DNA of 64,000 nt from Bettongia penicillata ogilbyi (GCA_023548195.1 JAJHZJ010000311.1:4735919-4799918); one strand, 5' to 3'; positions 10,701 to 21,690 are shown, counted from the first letter of the stretch. The notes: a model not told the origin generated them from the letters alone. Numbers and translations are program-made.

Positions 10701-13700
10701 TGAGTGGGGATGGAAGGAGGAGGTTGAGGGGAGCTCCGAGGTAGGGGTGACAAGAGACTACGAGCGTCTCCACCCACCACCCACCCTTCTCCAAGAAGCT
10801 GGAGAGAGAGGATTGGGAGTCAGGAGACCTGGTGGAAGGGCCCCACTCTGCCATTAACTTGTGTGTCCGTGCGCCACGGCTGCCTGCTTTTTCCCTCAAA
10901 GTAACCTTCTGAGACAGGTCCTGAAAGTATTATCCCCATTTTGCAGATGAAAAAAAAAAACAAACAAAAAAACAGAGAAAAGGAAGCGTGGTGCTTTAGA
11001 AAGAGCTGGAGTCAGAGACTGAGGACTTGGGCTCAAACCTGGTTTCTGCTACTTAATAAATGACCAAAAACAAATCACTTCTCTTCTCTGTGATTTCCTT
11101 GTCTCATCTTTAAGGAGAGGGTTGGTTTAGCTCGCCTGTGTGGTCCCTTCCAGCTCCAAAGCATCTCTATGGATTTCAGTCACAAAGCTCCTAAGTACTG
11201 GGTCCTCTGCATGAACCCAAGCACTATGATATCCAGTCCAGGATTATTTAAGCCATAATGATAAATAATAATGTAGATAATATAATAATATAGAATAACA
11301 TTTATATAGCACTTGGAACCTCACAACACTCCTGAGATGTAGGTGCTATTGTTATCATTCCCATTTTTGCAAATAAGGAAAACTTAGGCAGTCAGTGGTT
11401 AAAAGACTTGTCCAGGCTCACACAGGTCGTGTGTCTGAGGCAAGATTCAAATTCGGATCTTGATTCCAAACCCAATTCTCTATGCACTGGGTCAGCTTGT
11501 TGCTTTTAATCTATGCTACTCCCCTCTAGAAATACTCCTCTCTGGGTCTGAGTTTCCTCATCTACAGAATGAGCAGAGTAGATCAGATGGTTCTGAAGGC
11601 TCCTTACAACTCTGTCATTCTGCCGTTCTGCGTTGAGGGAAAGAGAGAAAGTAGGTAAGAAGACTCTGGAAGAGTCTGAAGAACCTTCAGGGATCTCTTT
11701 GGGTAGTCAGGTTTGGCCCTCCTGTCTTCTCTAGGAAATGACCAGCACAATGCTTCCTCTGAATCCTGAAGGCTTCTTGCAGAGAAGAAGGTCTGTGGTG
11801 ATGGCTATGACCATGATAGAGGGGATTTATATGTTTTAAGCTTTACAAAGAGCTTTACAAATCTCTCATTTGATCCCCATCACAACCCTGGGAAATAGGT
11901 ACTATAATCATTCCCATTTTACAGGGGAAGAAACTGAGGGAGACAGAAGTGACTTGCCCCAGGCTCTCACTGCTAATAAGTATCTATGACCAGATTTGAA
12001 CACGGATTTTCCTGACTCTAGGACCAGAGATCTGTATCCACTTTACCACATAGTTGCCTTGGATGCCTGTAATATGCAGACAGCTTGTGAACCTAGACCT
12101 TCTCTCTTCCCTCATTTAACAAATTCTCCTCCCAAACCCACCCACAGGGCTCTAAGGGATCAGGCTCAATTTTTTCTAGGTTCCCTCAGCCTCCCAATGT
12201 GACCGGATATATTGTCCAAGCCAGCAGCCTGTTCAACAGCTGGGTTTCCAGTGCTCAGCTCCTCCCTATCCCATCCTGAGAATCACTCACAGTTACCTTG
12301 TAGCTGGAACCCCCAAGGTCACAAGCAGGGAGGGCCAGCTAGCCAGACACAACACCAACCCAACCACCCTCCCTAAATAGAAGTCCCTGATACACAATGA
12401 GCCAAACCAGGCATTGTGGTGCACACGTAAAGACAGACACACAGATTCTCACAAAGAAGTTCTTTTTCAAGTAGAGATTCTCCTTTCTTCCCCACCCCCC
12501 AAACTCTCTAATTGCTATAGTGTTGAGCACAACCTTAGAAGCTGTCCCATCCAATCTATTCATTTAACAAATGAGAAAACTGAGACTCAGAGGGGTTAAA
12601 TGATTTGCTCAAGTCACAGAGCCAGAGCTGGGCCTTGAACCCAGGCTGGATCATCATGTTTCTTACATGTGAACACTTACAAACACTCTTCTCTTTCCTA
12701 TAAACACATATCCAATCTGGCTGTGCAGAGAAATAGGCACATTTCTTGTCCAGCTCACTCTTCCCCCTTTCATATAATACTGTCTTCTCTCATACAATCA
12801 CACACAACACTGACACCCACACTATACTCTCAATCACATATCCACACAGTTCTCCAGAGATTCTGGACTGTGACTCAGATTTCCAGAGGAATAACCAGAC
12901 ACACTTTCCATCTCCAATGAGCTGTTCCCCCTATCCTGATGGGAGGGGAAGGAATCGAAGAATTTCAGATGCAAGTGGGGAAAGGCTTTTTTTAAAAAAA
13001 AATAAGGAAATCTCAGCAGGAAGAATGATTCACCCATCTGGAAACTATGACAGCAAGCTGGACAGATACAGACCAACACAAGAGAACACTTGCCAGTGTG
13101 AAATATTACAGAAGGCCACGTAAGGGAGGAAAAGTTTCACCATCTCTTCTTTTCTCTGTTTTTTTCCAGTCTGACAGGAAAGAGATGGGGCTTCTTTTCT
13201 TCTTCCCAGAAGGAATCTCATGGGATCATGGAACTAGAGGTAGAAGGGACGTTAAATGCCATCTAGTTATAGATGAGGAAAGTGAGGTTCGGGTACTTGC
13301 CTAAAAGAAAATGACTGAGCTGAGATTTTAACTGCAGTTGTCTGAATCTAGGTCTTTCCACTGTAATACTTTGCCTGTCAAAGATTACTTAGCAGATGAT
13401 GGCTGCATTCCACTGATCCTCAGGTTATGGATGCAGCATGTTTCACTCTAGGAGGGTTTCACCCATTGAGTCACTTACTAAGGGAGTAAAGGATGTTCTG
13501 GATCCCAGAGGTAGACAGCAATAAGACCCAATAATCCCTTTGTTTGCTCTGGTATGAACCACTGCCCATCTAGAATGGTGTCACAGAATGGGAAGGAAGT
13601 GAGAGCAACCTCCCCTGAAAGAGGGGGATGAGGGATCCTCTATCTAGACATCCTGAGTCTTTAGTAATATGGCTTTCTGATCCTTTCTCCAAAGCTTCCT

Positions 13701-16700
13701 TGGCTTTTCCACAGGGCTCTTTCATGTGGTCTGTCCCTGTGGTCCCAGGGTGGAAATGACCTGGTCCCAGACAGACATCTAGCCTCCTTGGTTGTTTTGC
13801 TGGCTCCACCCCTTGCTCTGAGCAAAGAGGTCATGGTAGGAGGTACCTAGGCATTCAAAAAGGGTGGAGGGAAAACTATTTGCTTCTCAGTTCTCTCATT
13901 GATATTCTCTTTTCCCACCATGGCAGGACAAAATTGGCATATGCTTCTATCCCCCTCCTTCTGTAGGAGTGTGCCTGCCACTGCCATCACTGCTGGCATA
14001 ATGCCCAGGATGAGGTATGGAGTGCATGGTCCAGTCAGAAATTGGCAGACCTCCTCCTTTCACAGGGGATGGCTGGGGTACCTGCTGGCAGCTTGGATTA
14101 GAAGACAGTGCCTGGGGAAGGTAGTATGATAAAGAAAAAAAGTGATGGACTTAAAATCAGGTGACCTGGATTCAAATCCTCCTTCAGATATTTACTAGCA
14201 GTGTGACTGAGGGTAAATCTAATTAATGTTTTAGAATTCTGGTTTGCTTACATGTAAAATGGGAATAATAAATACTTTCACTACCTATCTCACAGGGTTG
14301 TTATAAGCAAAGTAGATTATAAATCCTAAAGCATTTAGAAATTTTAGTTACTATCATTAATTATTGTTATTACTTTCTACATATACATATTGGCCCTTCA
14401 TACCATATACATTCCACATGTTCATCCATAGGCACACACAGTTATATGAACAACTAAGCACACATAGACAGATTAGACAAAATTGTACATTTAGGTAAGA
14501 TTCTTGCATGTTTACAGGAACACATGGTTCCCAGAGAGGCAGAAGATATGGGTTCATGTCCTCCTGTCCTCCTCTCCCTCCTAGACCTCAGACACAACCT
14601 AGCCCTGTGACCATGGACAAATCACATAAACTTCCAGGACTGCCTCCCCGCATCCCAGTTCTTTAAGACCAGAAGTTTCAGATGCTGATTTGTGTCAGTG
14701 GAAGAAGTTTCCATACAAGAAGTTCCCCACACTGATGAAATATTTTAAAGGTCTGGGCATAAAAGAAATATATATGTACATACGTATGTATGTATGTACG
14801 CATGTGTGTATGTATGTGTGTACGTATATGGGACATCTAGGTGGTACAGCGGAAGGGCACCAGACCTGCAATCAGGAATTCAAATCTGGTCTCAGACACT
14901 TACTAGCTGTGTGACCCCTTGGCAAGTCATTTAACCTCTGTTTGTCTCAGTTTTTCTTCTGTAAAATGGGGACACAATGGAGAAGGAAAGGGTAAACCCC
15001 TCCAGTACCTTTACCAAGAAAAATCCACGGACAAGAGTCCACGAAGTCACATAAAGTCAGAACACAACTGAACAATAACAACATATGTACGTATGTCTAT
15101 CTTATCTATCTATCTATATAAAATATAGCAAATAAACAGATACCCTAAAATTTGTGCACACAGACACACAGCTATGCAAACACAGGGATGATCTCCAAAC
15201 TCACTCAGATGCACACATACTGAGATCTGTAAACACGTACTAAAATACACAAACACACAGAGATACCACATGTGCATCTGAGCCACTCAGTTTCCAGGGA
15301 GATGAACTCTGAAGAATGTCCGGAACTGGGCCAGCAATAAGGGGGGATAGGATGGGGGGAGAGCATGAGGGGGCTGGTGCCTTGCTGTAGAGATGAAACA
15401 AGGCAAACCCTCAGCTCCCAAGCCCCAGGGAGGGGGAGGAGACAGGATGTAGAACACCAGCTCCTTTGTGTCTCTCTGCACACCCCCCCAACTTGCTCCC
15501 CAGACTGCCAAACCCCTAAGAGACAGGCGAGTACAGACAAGGAGGCGGAGGTGGGCTTCAAGGCAAAGGGGGGCATGGGGTTGGTCCCTGTCCTTCTGTA
15601 AGGCCCAGAAGGGAGAGGAGGACAGAGGAAAAGACAGTGGCAACACATGGAGCCATTAGGAGCACAGGAAATTCTTAAGGACAGTCCAGCATTGACTCTA
15701 GACCCTCCCACTCCTCAGCAAGTTAATGGGTACATTGTGCGAACTGTGTACTTACAGAGGAGAAGCATTTGGAGACCCCCAGTTCTTTGACTCTGCTCTT
15801 AGCATGTATGTATAGGCATATTGATATTCATGCATGTGACATGAATTAGTAGGGGAAAGCTACAGCCGGGCCATCATTGATGACTCCTTGAATTTCACCT
15901 TCAGCGCCTTATTTTACTGCCTTTACTACTCTTCTGCCGCCTCGCCCCACTAGTTTCTTGACTATAAATAAGGGAAGATGCTTTGCCTAAAACTGCCCAC
16001 GGGGAGACATCCAAATATCATAGAATGTCAGAACTGAAAGGGCTATATTAAAGAACATCTAGTCCAGCCCCTTATCTGGCAGATGAGGAAAACTGAGGCC
16101 CAGCAAGGAACTGGATTGTCCAGTGTCACACAGGCGGTAAATAACAGAGCTTTAATTCAAAACCAGCTTTTCTGATTCAAAAACAAGAGCTATTTCCACT
16201 ATACCACATTGCCTGCTTTATTTGAAGACCTTAATGCCTCCCAAAGTCAGTCAAATAGTCAAGAGGCAAGAATAGGTTGATTCATCTTCAGCACAGGTAG
16301 AAGAAAAAGAGGGAACAGACATCAGAGTCACGTGCACCAACAAGGGAAGAGGGAAGCTGGATGGGGTGAGGGAGTGCTGACTTCTGCAGGGAATCAGCCA
16401 CTAATAACAATGAATTGGTCAAATTACTCAATCATCAAACATTTATTAGTCACCTAAAATGTGCCAGGCACTCTACTAAACCCAAGAGATAAAGAGATAA
16501 AAGCAAAACAGTCCCTTCCTTCAATAACAATAACCTATATTTACATAAATCTTTCTATAAACCACTATGTGAGATACAGAATACAAGTATTATTATCCTC
16601 TTTTATAGTTGGGAAAACCGAATCCCAGGGAGCTTTACTAGAAGATTTGATCACACTATAGCTAGTAAGTATCAGAATCAGAACTCAAATACAGATCTTC

Positions 16701-19700
16701 CGACTGCACATCTAGCATAATGTCTCCTAATCAAAAGCCCCAAAGGGATGTGATGAAGAGGGTCAGGAACCAGAGCAAAAGTGGGTAAAGGGTGCCTTCT
16801 ATACCAGCTCCACCAGACTCTGAGAGAACCCAGATGGTTTTGTCATTCCAACCTTTCCTTCACAGAGTCTGACTTGGTTCTGAGTCCCCATCCGCACTCA
16901 CAATTCCCCCTTAACCTAATCTTTTTCCTCCCATGCTGGCCAAAGGGAAGAAATGAGGTTGGATTCCCTATTTCCATGGCAACCCAAACCGGTACACAAC
17001 AGCAGAATAAAGGAAAACCCCTGGCCCACCCTGGTAACTATAGAAATCAGGGGCCAGGTTTTCAGGGTTACCAAACACTTTACTCTGCCACGGATACTCT
17101 GTTGCTATAGGAAACCGTGAAAGTGATGCCGGTCCCCATGGCAATCAGGATGCTACTGTTGCTTCTACAATATTGTCACAGGACCGGAGAATATCTCCCC
17201 TGCTTCCCTCCTTGTTGTTCTGGTAACTGGCGCCACCAGACCCTTCTCCTGCTTTGCCAAGAGATCTCTCCTTTCCTCTCTGCAGAAGGATGCCCAGAAG
17301 CCCAGGCTCTGGGAGGACAGCTCCCAGTGGTGCCTAGCTCCTTCGTACTCTCACACAAACACCATCATTGTTCCCTTTTCTAGCTGCTTTTTGCAGCTGT
17401 CACGCTACCTTCTCCAGTGCCCTTTGACAATTAATGATGTAACCCCACCCCTTGCCAAGGACTGTGGGGTGACCAGGAGAAGAGAGAAGGCTGAAATCAA
17501 GACTGGGAACAGGCATAAGGCATGGAATTTGAAAATCTGCCTTCTAGTCTTGGTTCTTCCACTTACTAGTTATGTGACCTTGTATAAATCATTTCCTCTC
17601 TCTCTCAGCCTCAATTTCCTCAGCTGTAAAATGGGGATAATTACAGTGGTACTTTTAGCATGGTATAGTGGACAGAGTGCTGGACCCTTGAATCCTACTT
17701 CTGACAATTACTATGTGACCTTGGGCAAGTCAGGTAACTTTGAGCCTCAGTTTCCTAACCTGTAAAAAAGGAATGCCTATTTCATAGGGTTGTTGTGAGA
17801 TACAAATGAAACAATACATGCAGAACACCTTGCAAAATTCAAAGTTCTATATAAATGCCAGCTATCATTATTACTGCTATCACAAAAGGCTTGTTGGAGT
17901 CAAATGAGCATGTATATGAGAGGCCTTGGTGACTTGGAAGAAGCTGACACAATCCCAGGCATTGTTATCACTGCTATCACTGCTATTATGATTGGTTATT
18001 AGACGAGAAGGGACACTGGTGAGAGACAGAGAAGCTGAGGTCAGAAGCAGGTAGAAGGTTTTTTCCTCCTCCAACCCTGAATACCTCTCCCAGCCTGACA
18101 GAGCTTTGCACATATATACAGAATCCCTTTGAATACCCCACCAATAAGCCCTATCCCCAGGCAGTTTCCAGGATAACACTAAGACTAACACTAACACAGC
18201 ACTTGAACCTCAATCGTATTAGAACCTACCTTTAAACCCCCTGCCCTCAACTCCTCTTAATCAATCAACCAATCAATCAAACATCAGGTTTGAAGATGTT
18301 TAGGACCTTACCCTGGGTGAGGCGGGTGGGCTGGTGGATGGGGAGCCCATCGATGGTGCAGGCGTTGCCACAGGGGTACAGGGTGAGGGTCCCTCGGAGG
18401 TTCTCAATGTAGCAGTGCTCAGGGGCAAGACCAGGACCCTGTAGTGAGATATCCTTGGCAGCAGAGCCAATCACTGTCCTTCCTAGGAGAGGCAGGGAGG
18501 GAGTGAGGAAGAGAGTTAGAGGTGTTGGCCCAAGGATAGGCAGGAAATAGCAAAGACACCCAGAGCTGGTACTATATCCTCTAAAGGGGGAGAGAAACAA
18601 TAGTAGGACAAAAAATGCCTACGTCTTCCCTGATGTGTCCCTCGTTTTGTTGGGCATAGCTGGAAGTGGTAGCAAGCATCCTCAGAAGGGGAGATGATAC
18701 TCTGGATCAGGGAGGGAAGGAGAGGGATGTCTGGACATAAGCATCATTAAAAGCAGCACAGGCTCAATCTGGGCCTAAGGAACATGTTGAAATAGTCCGC
18801 TTTCCCTTCAGATAGACTCCTCTCCATTGTCCTTCCCGCTGCCACCCCTCTCTGGCCAAGGTCTCCCCCATCCCCTCCAAATAGGTCTCAGCCCTTTCTG
18901 CACAAGATCCTCTTCCACTTTGTTCTTCTTTTCTTCTCAGGCTCCCTTCTTTCCCTAGCTCTCTGCTCTACCCCCTTCTACCCTGTTCCTCCTGCCCTCT
19001 GGCACTCCCCTCCCTCTCAGACCCATGTCTCCCGCTCACAGCTTCTGCACACCTACACAGCTTCCCCACACCCCACCCCAAGCAGAGCCCCTGGGGCTGG
19101 TATTTGAAGAATGCCAGGAATGTAGGATCACCCAGGCAACAAGTGCAGCTCAGGAAGGAGCAAGGAGGAGGAAGAGAGAGGAAAGGAGGAAGGAGCTGGA
19201 GGGCAAAAGGGATGCTCTGTCAGAGCTTCTTCTCAGGAGGTTGCCCTCAACTCACCCCAACTCCCTGTTGATACCTTTCTCTCCGGAGACTCTTAGATCC
19301 TCCCTGGGGGCCTCCCTCCCTTCCCCTACTCTGATCTCCCATCCTTCCAACCTCCAAGTCCAAGGCTCCTAACCAAGGGTCAATGGGGTCTTTGCTCCTC
19401 TGCTGTAGTCCTATTTTCTCATTTGATTTTTAATCCTAGTCTTCAGAGAACTAGATTATCTCCAACAGAGGATAGGTGATAAGGGAAAAGAAGAGTGGAA
19501 AGGGAGAGGGAAACAGTGGAGGAGATGACCTGATGGGAATGGAATGCATTACCCCAATGTTTCCCAGTAGGGGATGGGAGGGGGGCACCATTACAATATT
19601 CTTCATTTCTTGATTATGGGATGGGTACCTATTTTTCTGCAGAGGCTCCTGGACCTTGAAGAAGTTGTGATTATAAGGTTGGGAGGTGGTTTGTGGGATA

Positions 19701-21690
19701 ACCTGGCATAGAAGCCTTCTCCTGACTCACCTTCCTCCAGGGGCAGAAGGGTGATGGCAGTGCTCAGGCGTCCACTGCCCAGGCTCACCAGGTGTGGCTT
19801 GTCCGTCTGCACCTTCAGCCCTTTGCCTGTCTCGATTAAATCCAGGGGCCCATTCTGAGGGAAGGGAGCATCATCAGTACGATGAGGAGTTGAGACACCA
19901 AACCTCAGTCTAAGTTCTTACTGCCTTCAACATCCACATAACATTCTCCCCTGCCTCTTCCCTCCCTCTCCAAATAGTTCATCTATCCCACTTTCTCTTT
20001 GTATTAGCTGATCTGCCTTCTCTTTGTTTAGTAGAGATAAATGGGGAGTCAGACACCAAGGTAGGAGAGATTAAAAGCCAGTAAAGCCCCAGGGAAGGAT
20101 GGGACGGACCTAGTTCATGATCAGTTGCTTCTAATGGAGTGCACAAATTCACTGGAATCATCGGATCGTAGGAGTTAGACCTAACCAGGTCTCTGATATC
20201 TATGAGCTTTCTTGGGTGAGCGATTTCAGACTTCAATCCATCTATCAACATTTATTAAGTGACCACCATATGTCTGGTGCTCTACTAGGGTCACAAAGAT
20301 AAACGAAGCAGTCTCTGATTTCAAGGAGCAGGCTGCTTTGAAGGTGATTTGGGGAGACAGGGCACTGCCTAATATTGCCTACTTTATCAGATTGGTGTGA
20401 GAATCAAATGAGATGATTCATGCAAACCTTACAGTGCCATGTAAATTTAGTTGAATTGTGTCATTTTCTTCAGTCTCATCTGACTCTATTTGGGGTTTTC
20501 TTGGCAAAGCTACTGGAATGGTTTGTCCTTTCCTTCTCTGGCTCACTTTACAGATAAGGAAACTGAGGCAAACAGAGTTAAGTGACTTGCACAGGGTCAC
20601 TCAGCTAGTAAAGTATAAAAGTCCAGATCTGAACTCATGAAGATGAGTCTTCCTGACTCCAGCCCCAGCACGCTATCCATGGCACCACCCAGCTGCCTCC
20701 CATACATTTAACCTTGCACTATATTGGTGTTGGTTATTTTTTTCTACCTTTGAGGAAAGTGCTTTGTAAGATATTAAAGTGCTATATCAAATGAGTCATT
20801 ATTGCTACATTATCAAATTACCACATTATCTGCACTTAGGAGTAAGGGTAGAGTAGTGAACAGAAGGTCAGCCTCAGAGTCAGGAAGACCTGGCTTCCAG
20901 TCCAGCCTCTGAGAAATACCCTACATATGGATATGGATATCTGTTATCTCCCCTTCGTCTGGAAATCAGAGACTAATTCATCATCATCATATGTCTTTGT
21001 CACCAGAGCCCAGCAGAGGGCCTGGATGTAGTAGGCACTTAATAAATGTTCATTGGTCCTTGCTTTAAACCTAAGCACCTTAGTTAACCTCTCAGGGGCT
21101 CCAAGCACTAAAACTACAAGCTGAAGAACAGATGTCTGCAATGGTAAAGAAAGTCTCAGGAGACCATACATTCCTTGATCTCAGGTGTAGTTGGTTTCTT
21201 TGTATATCCAGCGATTCGCATATAGTAGGCACTTTAATAAATGTTTATTGAATTAAACTGGGACCTGACCAGCACAGTAGGGTAAATGTATTGGGGTAGG
21301 GTATAAAGGGAGGGAGAAGAGAGGGAGAAAAGGAGTACATAGCAAAAAATATCCATTCTAAAAACATCCTGGAAGTAAGTTCCAAGTCTTTTCTGGGGAT
21401 ATTCTATGGGTGAATAACTTAACCAGATTAGACTGAAGAGCAAGCTCTTAATAGGATTTTGAGGCTCGGGTCAGGAAGGCAGATTCACTATTTATCTCTC
21501 CCCCAACTCTAACCACTAGTCCTTTCCAGTTCAGAGACAGGTGGGCACAAAAGTAGTCCTATGCCTTGCAAACTGCCAGTCTCAGCTTTTACTTCTCTTG
21601 ACTCCAAATCCCAACCTGGTAACAACTCACCTGGACTCTGGCTTGGATCTTGCACGCAGAGCCTGCTGTATTTCTGTTGAAAGCATCCAT
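3442..21690 (-). CDS. PHLDB1: PHLDB1 (LL5-alpha), 5' part of gene: coding exons for residues 1-610
   Basis: Five minus-strand exons join in phase (60+124+171+126+1349 nt = 610 codons) into the N-terminal half of PHLDB1, recognised from the FHA core and the linker. Known family role: a cytoplasmic scaffold at the cell cortex that binds phosphoinositides through a C-terminal PH domain and helps anchor microtubules with CLASP proteins at adhesions; also linked to insulin/Akt signalling. Seen here: a short N-tail (1-20), a FHA domain (about 55-135, with GR at 62-63 and the EHC motif at 83-85), a Ser/Pro-rich linker (about 145-585) and the start of a basic/acidic coiled coil (590-610). The coiled-coil body and PH domain must lie left of base 1. 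All introns have GT-AG ends. The reading frame is intact. Identity is very secure; the species differences are conservative. Confidence 0.97.
4791..6681 (-). other. PHLDB1: PHLDB1 intron between coding exons 4 and 5
   Basis: No further coding exon is seen. A MIR SINE occupies about 4,905-5,045. The rest is unrecognised single-copy-looking DNA with moderate GC and several chance ORFs. Confidence 0.7.
4905..5045 (+). repeat. MIR SINE fragment
   Basis: TTGATTCCAGCCATTTCTAT, AGCCTCAGTTTCCTCATTTG and AAGGTTCTTTCCAGTTCTA follow the MIR order. Confidence 0.75.
6682..6807 (-). CDS. PHLDB1: PHLDB1 coding exon 4, end of FHA (residues 119-161)
   Basis: This 126-nt exon has acceptor TTCTGCAG. It encodes the last FHA strands (CMLCLGQSTFLRFNHP) and a following AEAKWMKSMIP helix, then a Gly/Pro-rich GGRGPGAPYTPAL tail. 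The donor was set at GTAGGT (6,681) rather than an earlier GTAGGG (6,717). Both are in phase 1, but only the longer form keeps the Pro-Tyr-x-Pro tail found in the human protein. The shorter site could be used as an alternative donor. Confidence 0.93.
6935..7070 (+). repeat. MIR/MAR1-type SINE fragment
   Basis: GACTTGCCTAGGGTCACCCA, GCTAGTAAGTGTCTGAGGCC, then a GTGCCACCTAGCTGCCCC end. This is the reverse-complement end of the CORE-SINE family. Confidence 0.8.
7190..7375 (+). repeat. MIR SINE
   Basis: GCATTGGACTAACAGGCAGA, AAGACCTGAGTTCTAGGCCC and CAGTTTCTTTATCTGTAAAA in order. Confidence 0.8.
7860..7975 (+). repeat. MIR SINE fragment
   Basis: TACTAGTTATGTGACCTTTC, GGTCCTCAGCTGCAAAACAA and AAGGTCTCTTCCAGCTCTAA match the right half of a MIR. 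Confidence 0.65.
9260..9335. promoter_or_regulatory. MEF2-type / TATA-like A/T element in PHLDB1 intron
   Basis: CTATAAATAG at 9,279-9,288 fits the MEF2 consensus YTA(A/T)4TAR exactly and also reads as a TATA box on the plus strand. It sits in otherwise GC-rich, repeat-free sequence, and a second A/T element, TATTAATAG, follows at about 9,317. About 1 kb away is the internal CpG island. Whether it acts as a muscle-type enhancer or a core promoter is inference. Confidence 0.35.
9880..10480 (-). promoter_or_regulatory. PHLDB1: Internal CpG island, candidate alternative PHLDB1 promoter
   Basis: This island of dense CpG stands alone in an 11.5-kb intron of otherwise CpG-poor sequence. On the minus strand GC boxes (CCCCGCCCC and CCCGCCCCC types, about 10,383-10,440) precede a GGAGCC-type repeat (about 10,318-10,363) and a consensus donor, GGCTG|GTGAGT, with the exon end at 10,253. 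That layout is a first exon. Spliced to coding exon 4 (6,807), the first in-frame ATG would be codon 121, giving a product without the FHA core. No transcript evidence is available from the sequence alone. Confidence 0.5.
10253..10400 (-). other. PHLDB1: Candidate alternative first exon (non-coding)
   Basis: The exon end is set by the donor GTGAGT at 10,252. The 5' end is arbitrary, just downstream of the GC boxes. No ATG lies in the stretch between GC boxes and donor. Size and start site are inferred. Confidence 0.35.
10465..10612 (+). repeat. Purine-rich (G/A) tract
   Basis: About 150 bases of almost pure G/A (GGGAGG, GGAAGGAGGGAGGAGGG and similar) directly beside the CpG island. On the minus strand it is a polypyrimidine tract just upstream of the proposed GC boxes. 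Such tracts can form triplex or G-quadruplex structures. Confidence 0.8.
10985..11175 (+). repeat. MIR SINE
   Basis: GTGCTTTAGAAAGAGCTGGA, GGGCTCAAACCTGGTTTCTG and CCTTCCAGCTCCAAAGC mark head, core and tail. Confidence 0.75.
11255..11515 (+). repeat. MIR/THER-type SINE, long copy
   Basis: AATAACATTTATATAGCACT, CACTCCTGAGATGTAGGTGC, GACTTGTCCAGGCTCACACA and ATGCACTGGGTCAGCTTG are in family order. Confidence 0.85.
11815..12062 (+). repeat. MIR/THER-type SINE, long copy
   Basis: AGCTTTACAAAGAGCTTTAC, CACAACCCTGGGAAATAGGT, CATTTTACAGGGGAAGAAAC and TTCCTGACTCTAGGACCAGA are in order. Confidence 0.85.
12535..12660 (+). repeat. MIR/CR1-type repeat fragment
   Basis: AACAAATGAGAAAACTGAGA, GGGGTTAAATGATTTGCTCA and GCCAGAGCTGGGCCTTGAAC are the standard right-half blocks. 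Confidence 0.75.
13205..13375 (+). repeat. CR1/MIR-like repeat (GGAACTAGAGGTAGAAGGGAC type)
   Basis: ATGGAACTAGAGGTAGAAGG then ATGCCATCTAGTTATAGATG and GAAAGTGAGGTTCGGGTACT. The same family is at 16.0, 42.5, 49.6 and 54.9 kb. Confidence 0.7.
14105..14355 (+). repeat. MIR SINE, nearly full
   Basis: ATGGACTTAAAATCAGGTGA, CCTGGATTCAAATCCTCCTT, ATCTCACAGGGTTGTTATAA and a TATCATTAATTATTGTTATT tail. Confidence 0.85.
14770..14830 (+). repeat. (TATG)n microsatellite
   Basis: Imperfect TATG/TACG tetranucleotide run immediately before a MAR1 SINE. The run resumes after it at about 15,086 and passes into TCTA repeats. Confidence 0.85.
14829..15083 (+). mobile_element. MAR1-type CORE-SINE
   Basis: CATCTAGGTGGTACAGCGGA, CTTACTAGCTGTGTGACCCC, GTAAAATGGGGACACAATGG and GTCAGAACACAACTGAACAA mark a full-length element. 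The microsatellite is present on both sides, so the SINE inserted into it or the repeat grew from its A-rich ends. Confidence 0.9.
15086..15122 (+). repeat. (TATG/TCTA)n microsatellite
   Basis: Short ATGTACGTATGTC run followed by TATC repeats, the right-hand side of the interrupted microsatellite. Confidence 0.75.
16018..16222 (+). repeat. CR1/MIR-like repeat
   Basis: TCATAGAATGTCAGAACTGA, CATCTAGTCCAGCCCCTTAT, GATGAGGAAAACTGAGGCCC and TATTTCCACTATACCACATT in order. Confidence 0.8.
16428..16660 (+). repeat. L2-type 3'-end fragment and MIR piece
   Basis: CATCAAACATTTATTAGTCA and ATGTGCCAGGCACTCTACTA are the L2-type end motif. A MIR-like piece with TATTATCCTCTTTTATAG follows. Confidence 0.65.
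17505..17650 (+). repeat. MIR SINE
   Basis: GGCATGGAATTTGAAAATCT, CACTTACTAGTTATGTGACC and CTCAGCTGTAAAATGGGGAT. Confidence 0.85.
17652..17880 (+). repeat. MIR SINE, tandem with the previous one
   Basis: TAGCATGGTATAGTGGACAG, TATGTGACCTTGGGCAAGTC, TAGGGTTGTTGTGAGATACA and CCAGCTATCATTATTACTGC make a nearly complete copy directly after another MIR. Confidence 0.85.
18312..18482 (-). CDS. PHLDB1: PHLDB1 coding exon 3, FHA core (residues 62-119)
   Basis: This 171-nt exon has acceptor CTCCTAG and donor GTAAGG. It encodes the FHA core: GRTVIG at 62-67, a DISL strand at 72-75, PEHCYIE at 82-88 and the strand LRGTLTLYPCG. FHA domains read phosphothreonine peptides through an Arg, a Ser/Arg and a His-Asn region on these loops; Arg63 and His84 sit in the expected places, although the ligand is not known from sequence. 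Phase is 1 in and 1 out. Confidence 0.97.
18483..19730 (-). other. PHLDB1: PHLDB1 intron (coding exons 2-3)
   Basis: No repeat or additional exon recognised. Pyrimidine-rich in 18,830-19,020. Confidence 0.7.
19731..19854 (-). CDS. PHLDB1: PHLDB1 coding exon 2 (residues 21-62)
   Basis: This 124-nt exon begins with NGPLDLIETGKGL and ends after LLPLEEG, with the Gly codon split one base into the exon. Its acceptor is CCCTCAG and its donor GTGAGT. It encodes the segment leading into the FHA domain and its first strand (PHLVSLGSGRLS). The phase (0 in, 1 out) matches the neighbouring exons. Confidence 0.96.
20233..20455 (+). repeat. L2-type end and MIR tail
   Basis: CATCTATCAACATTTATTAA and GTCTGGTGCTCTACTAGGGT, followed by GGTGTGAGAATCAAATGAGA and GTGCCATGTAAATTTAG. 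Confidence 0.6.
20455..20702 (-). mobile_element. MAR1-type CORE-SINE, reverse orientation
   Basis: Plus strand reads GGGGTTTTCTTGGCAAAGCT, then TTTACAGATAAGGAAACTGA, then GCTATCCATGGCACCACCCA and GCTGCCTCC, the complement of the family consensus. Confidence 0.9.

Larger units (their letters stand above)
6808..18311 (-). other. PHLDB1: Long PHLDB1 intron (11.5 kb) between coding exons 3 and 4
   Basis: This intron holds an internal CpG island and possible promoter (9.9-10.5 kb), many MIR-type SINEs, a MAR1 SINE in a tetranucleotide repeat (14.8-15.1 kb) and a CR1/L2-type fragment cluster (16.0-16.7 kb). No coding exon of PHLDB1 or another gene was recognised. Stretches at 7,980-9,250, 12,670-13,200, 13,380-14,100, 15,130-16,010 and 16,700-17,500 show nothing nameable. 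Confidence 0.75.
19855..21630 (-). other. PHLDB1: PHLDB1 intron (coding exons 1-2)
   Basis: Contains L2-type ends (20,233-20,340; 21,005-21,065; 21,205-21,265), a MIR tail and a reverse MAR1 SINE. No exon seen. Confidence 0.7.

Noticed and set aside
9881..10780. 299-codon minus ORF and 166-codon plus ORF across the CpG island
   Set aside because: Low-complexity Pro/Gly/Ala/Ser translations of CpG and purine tracts; frames cross the proposed donor; no family resemblance.
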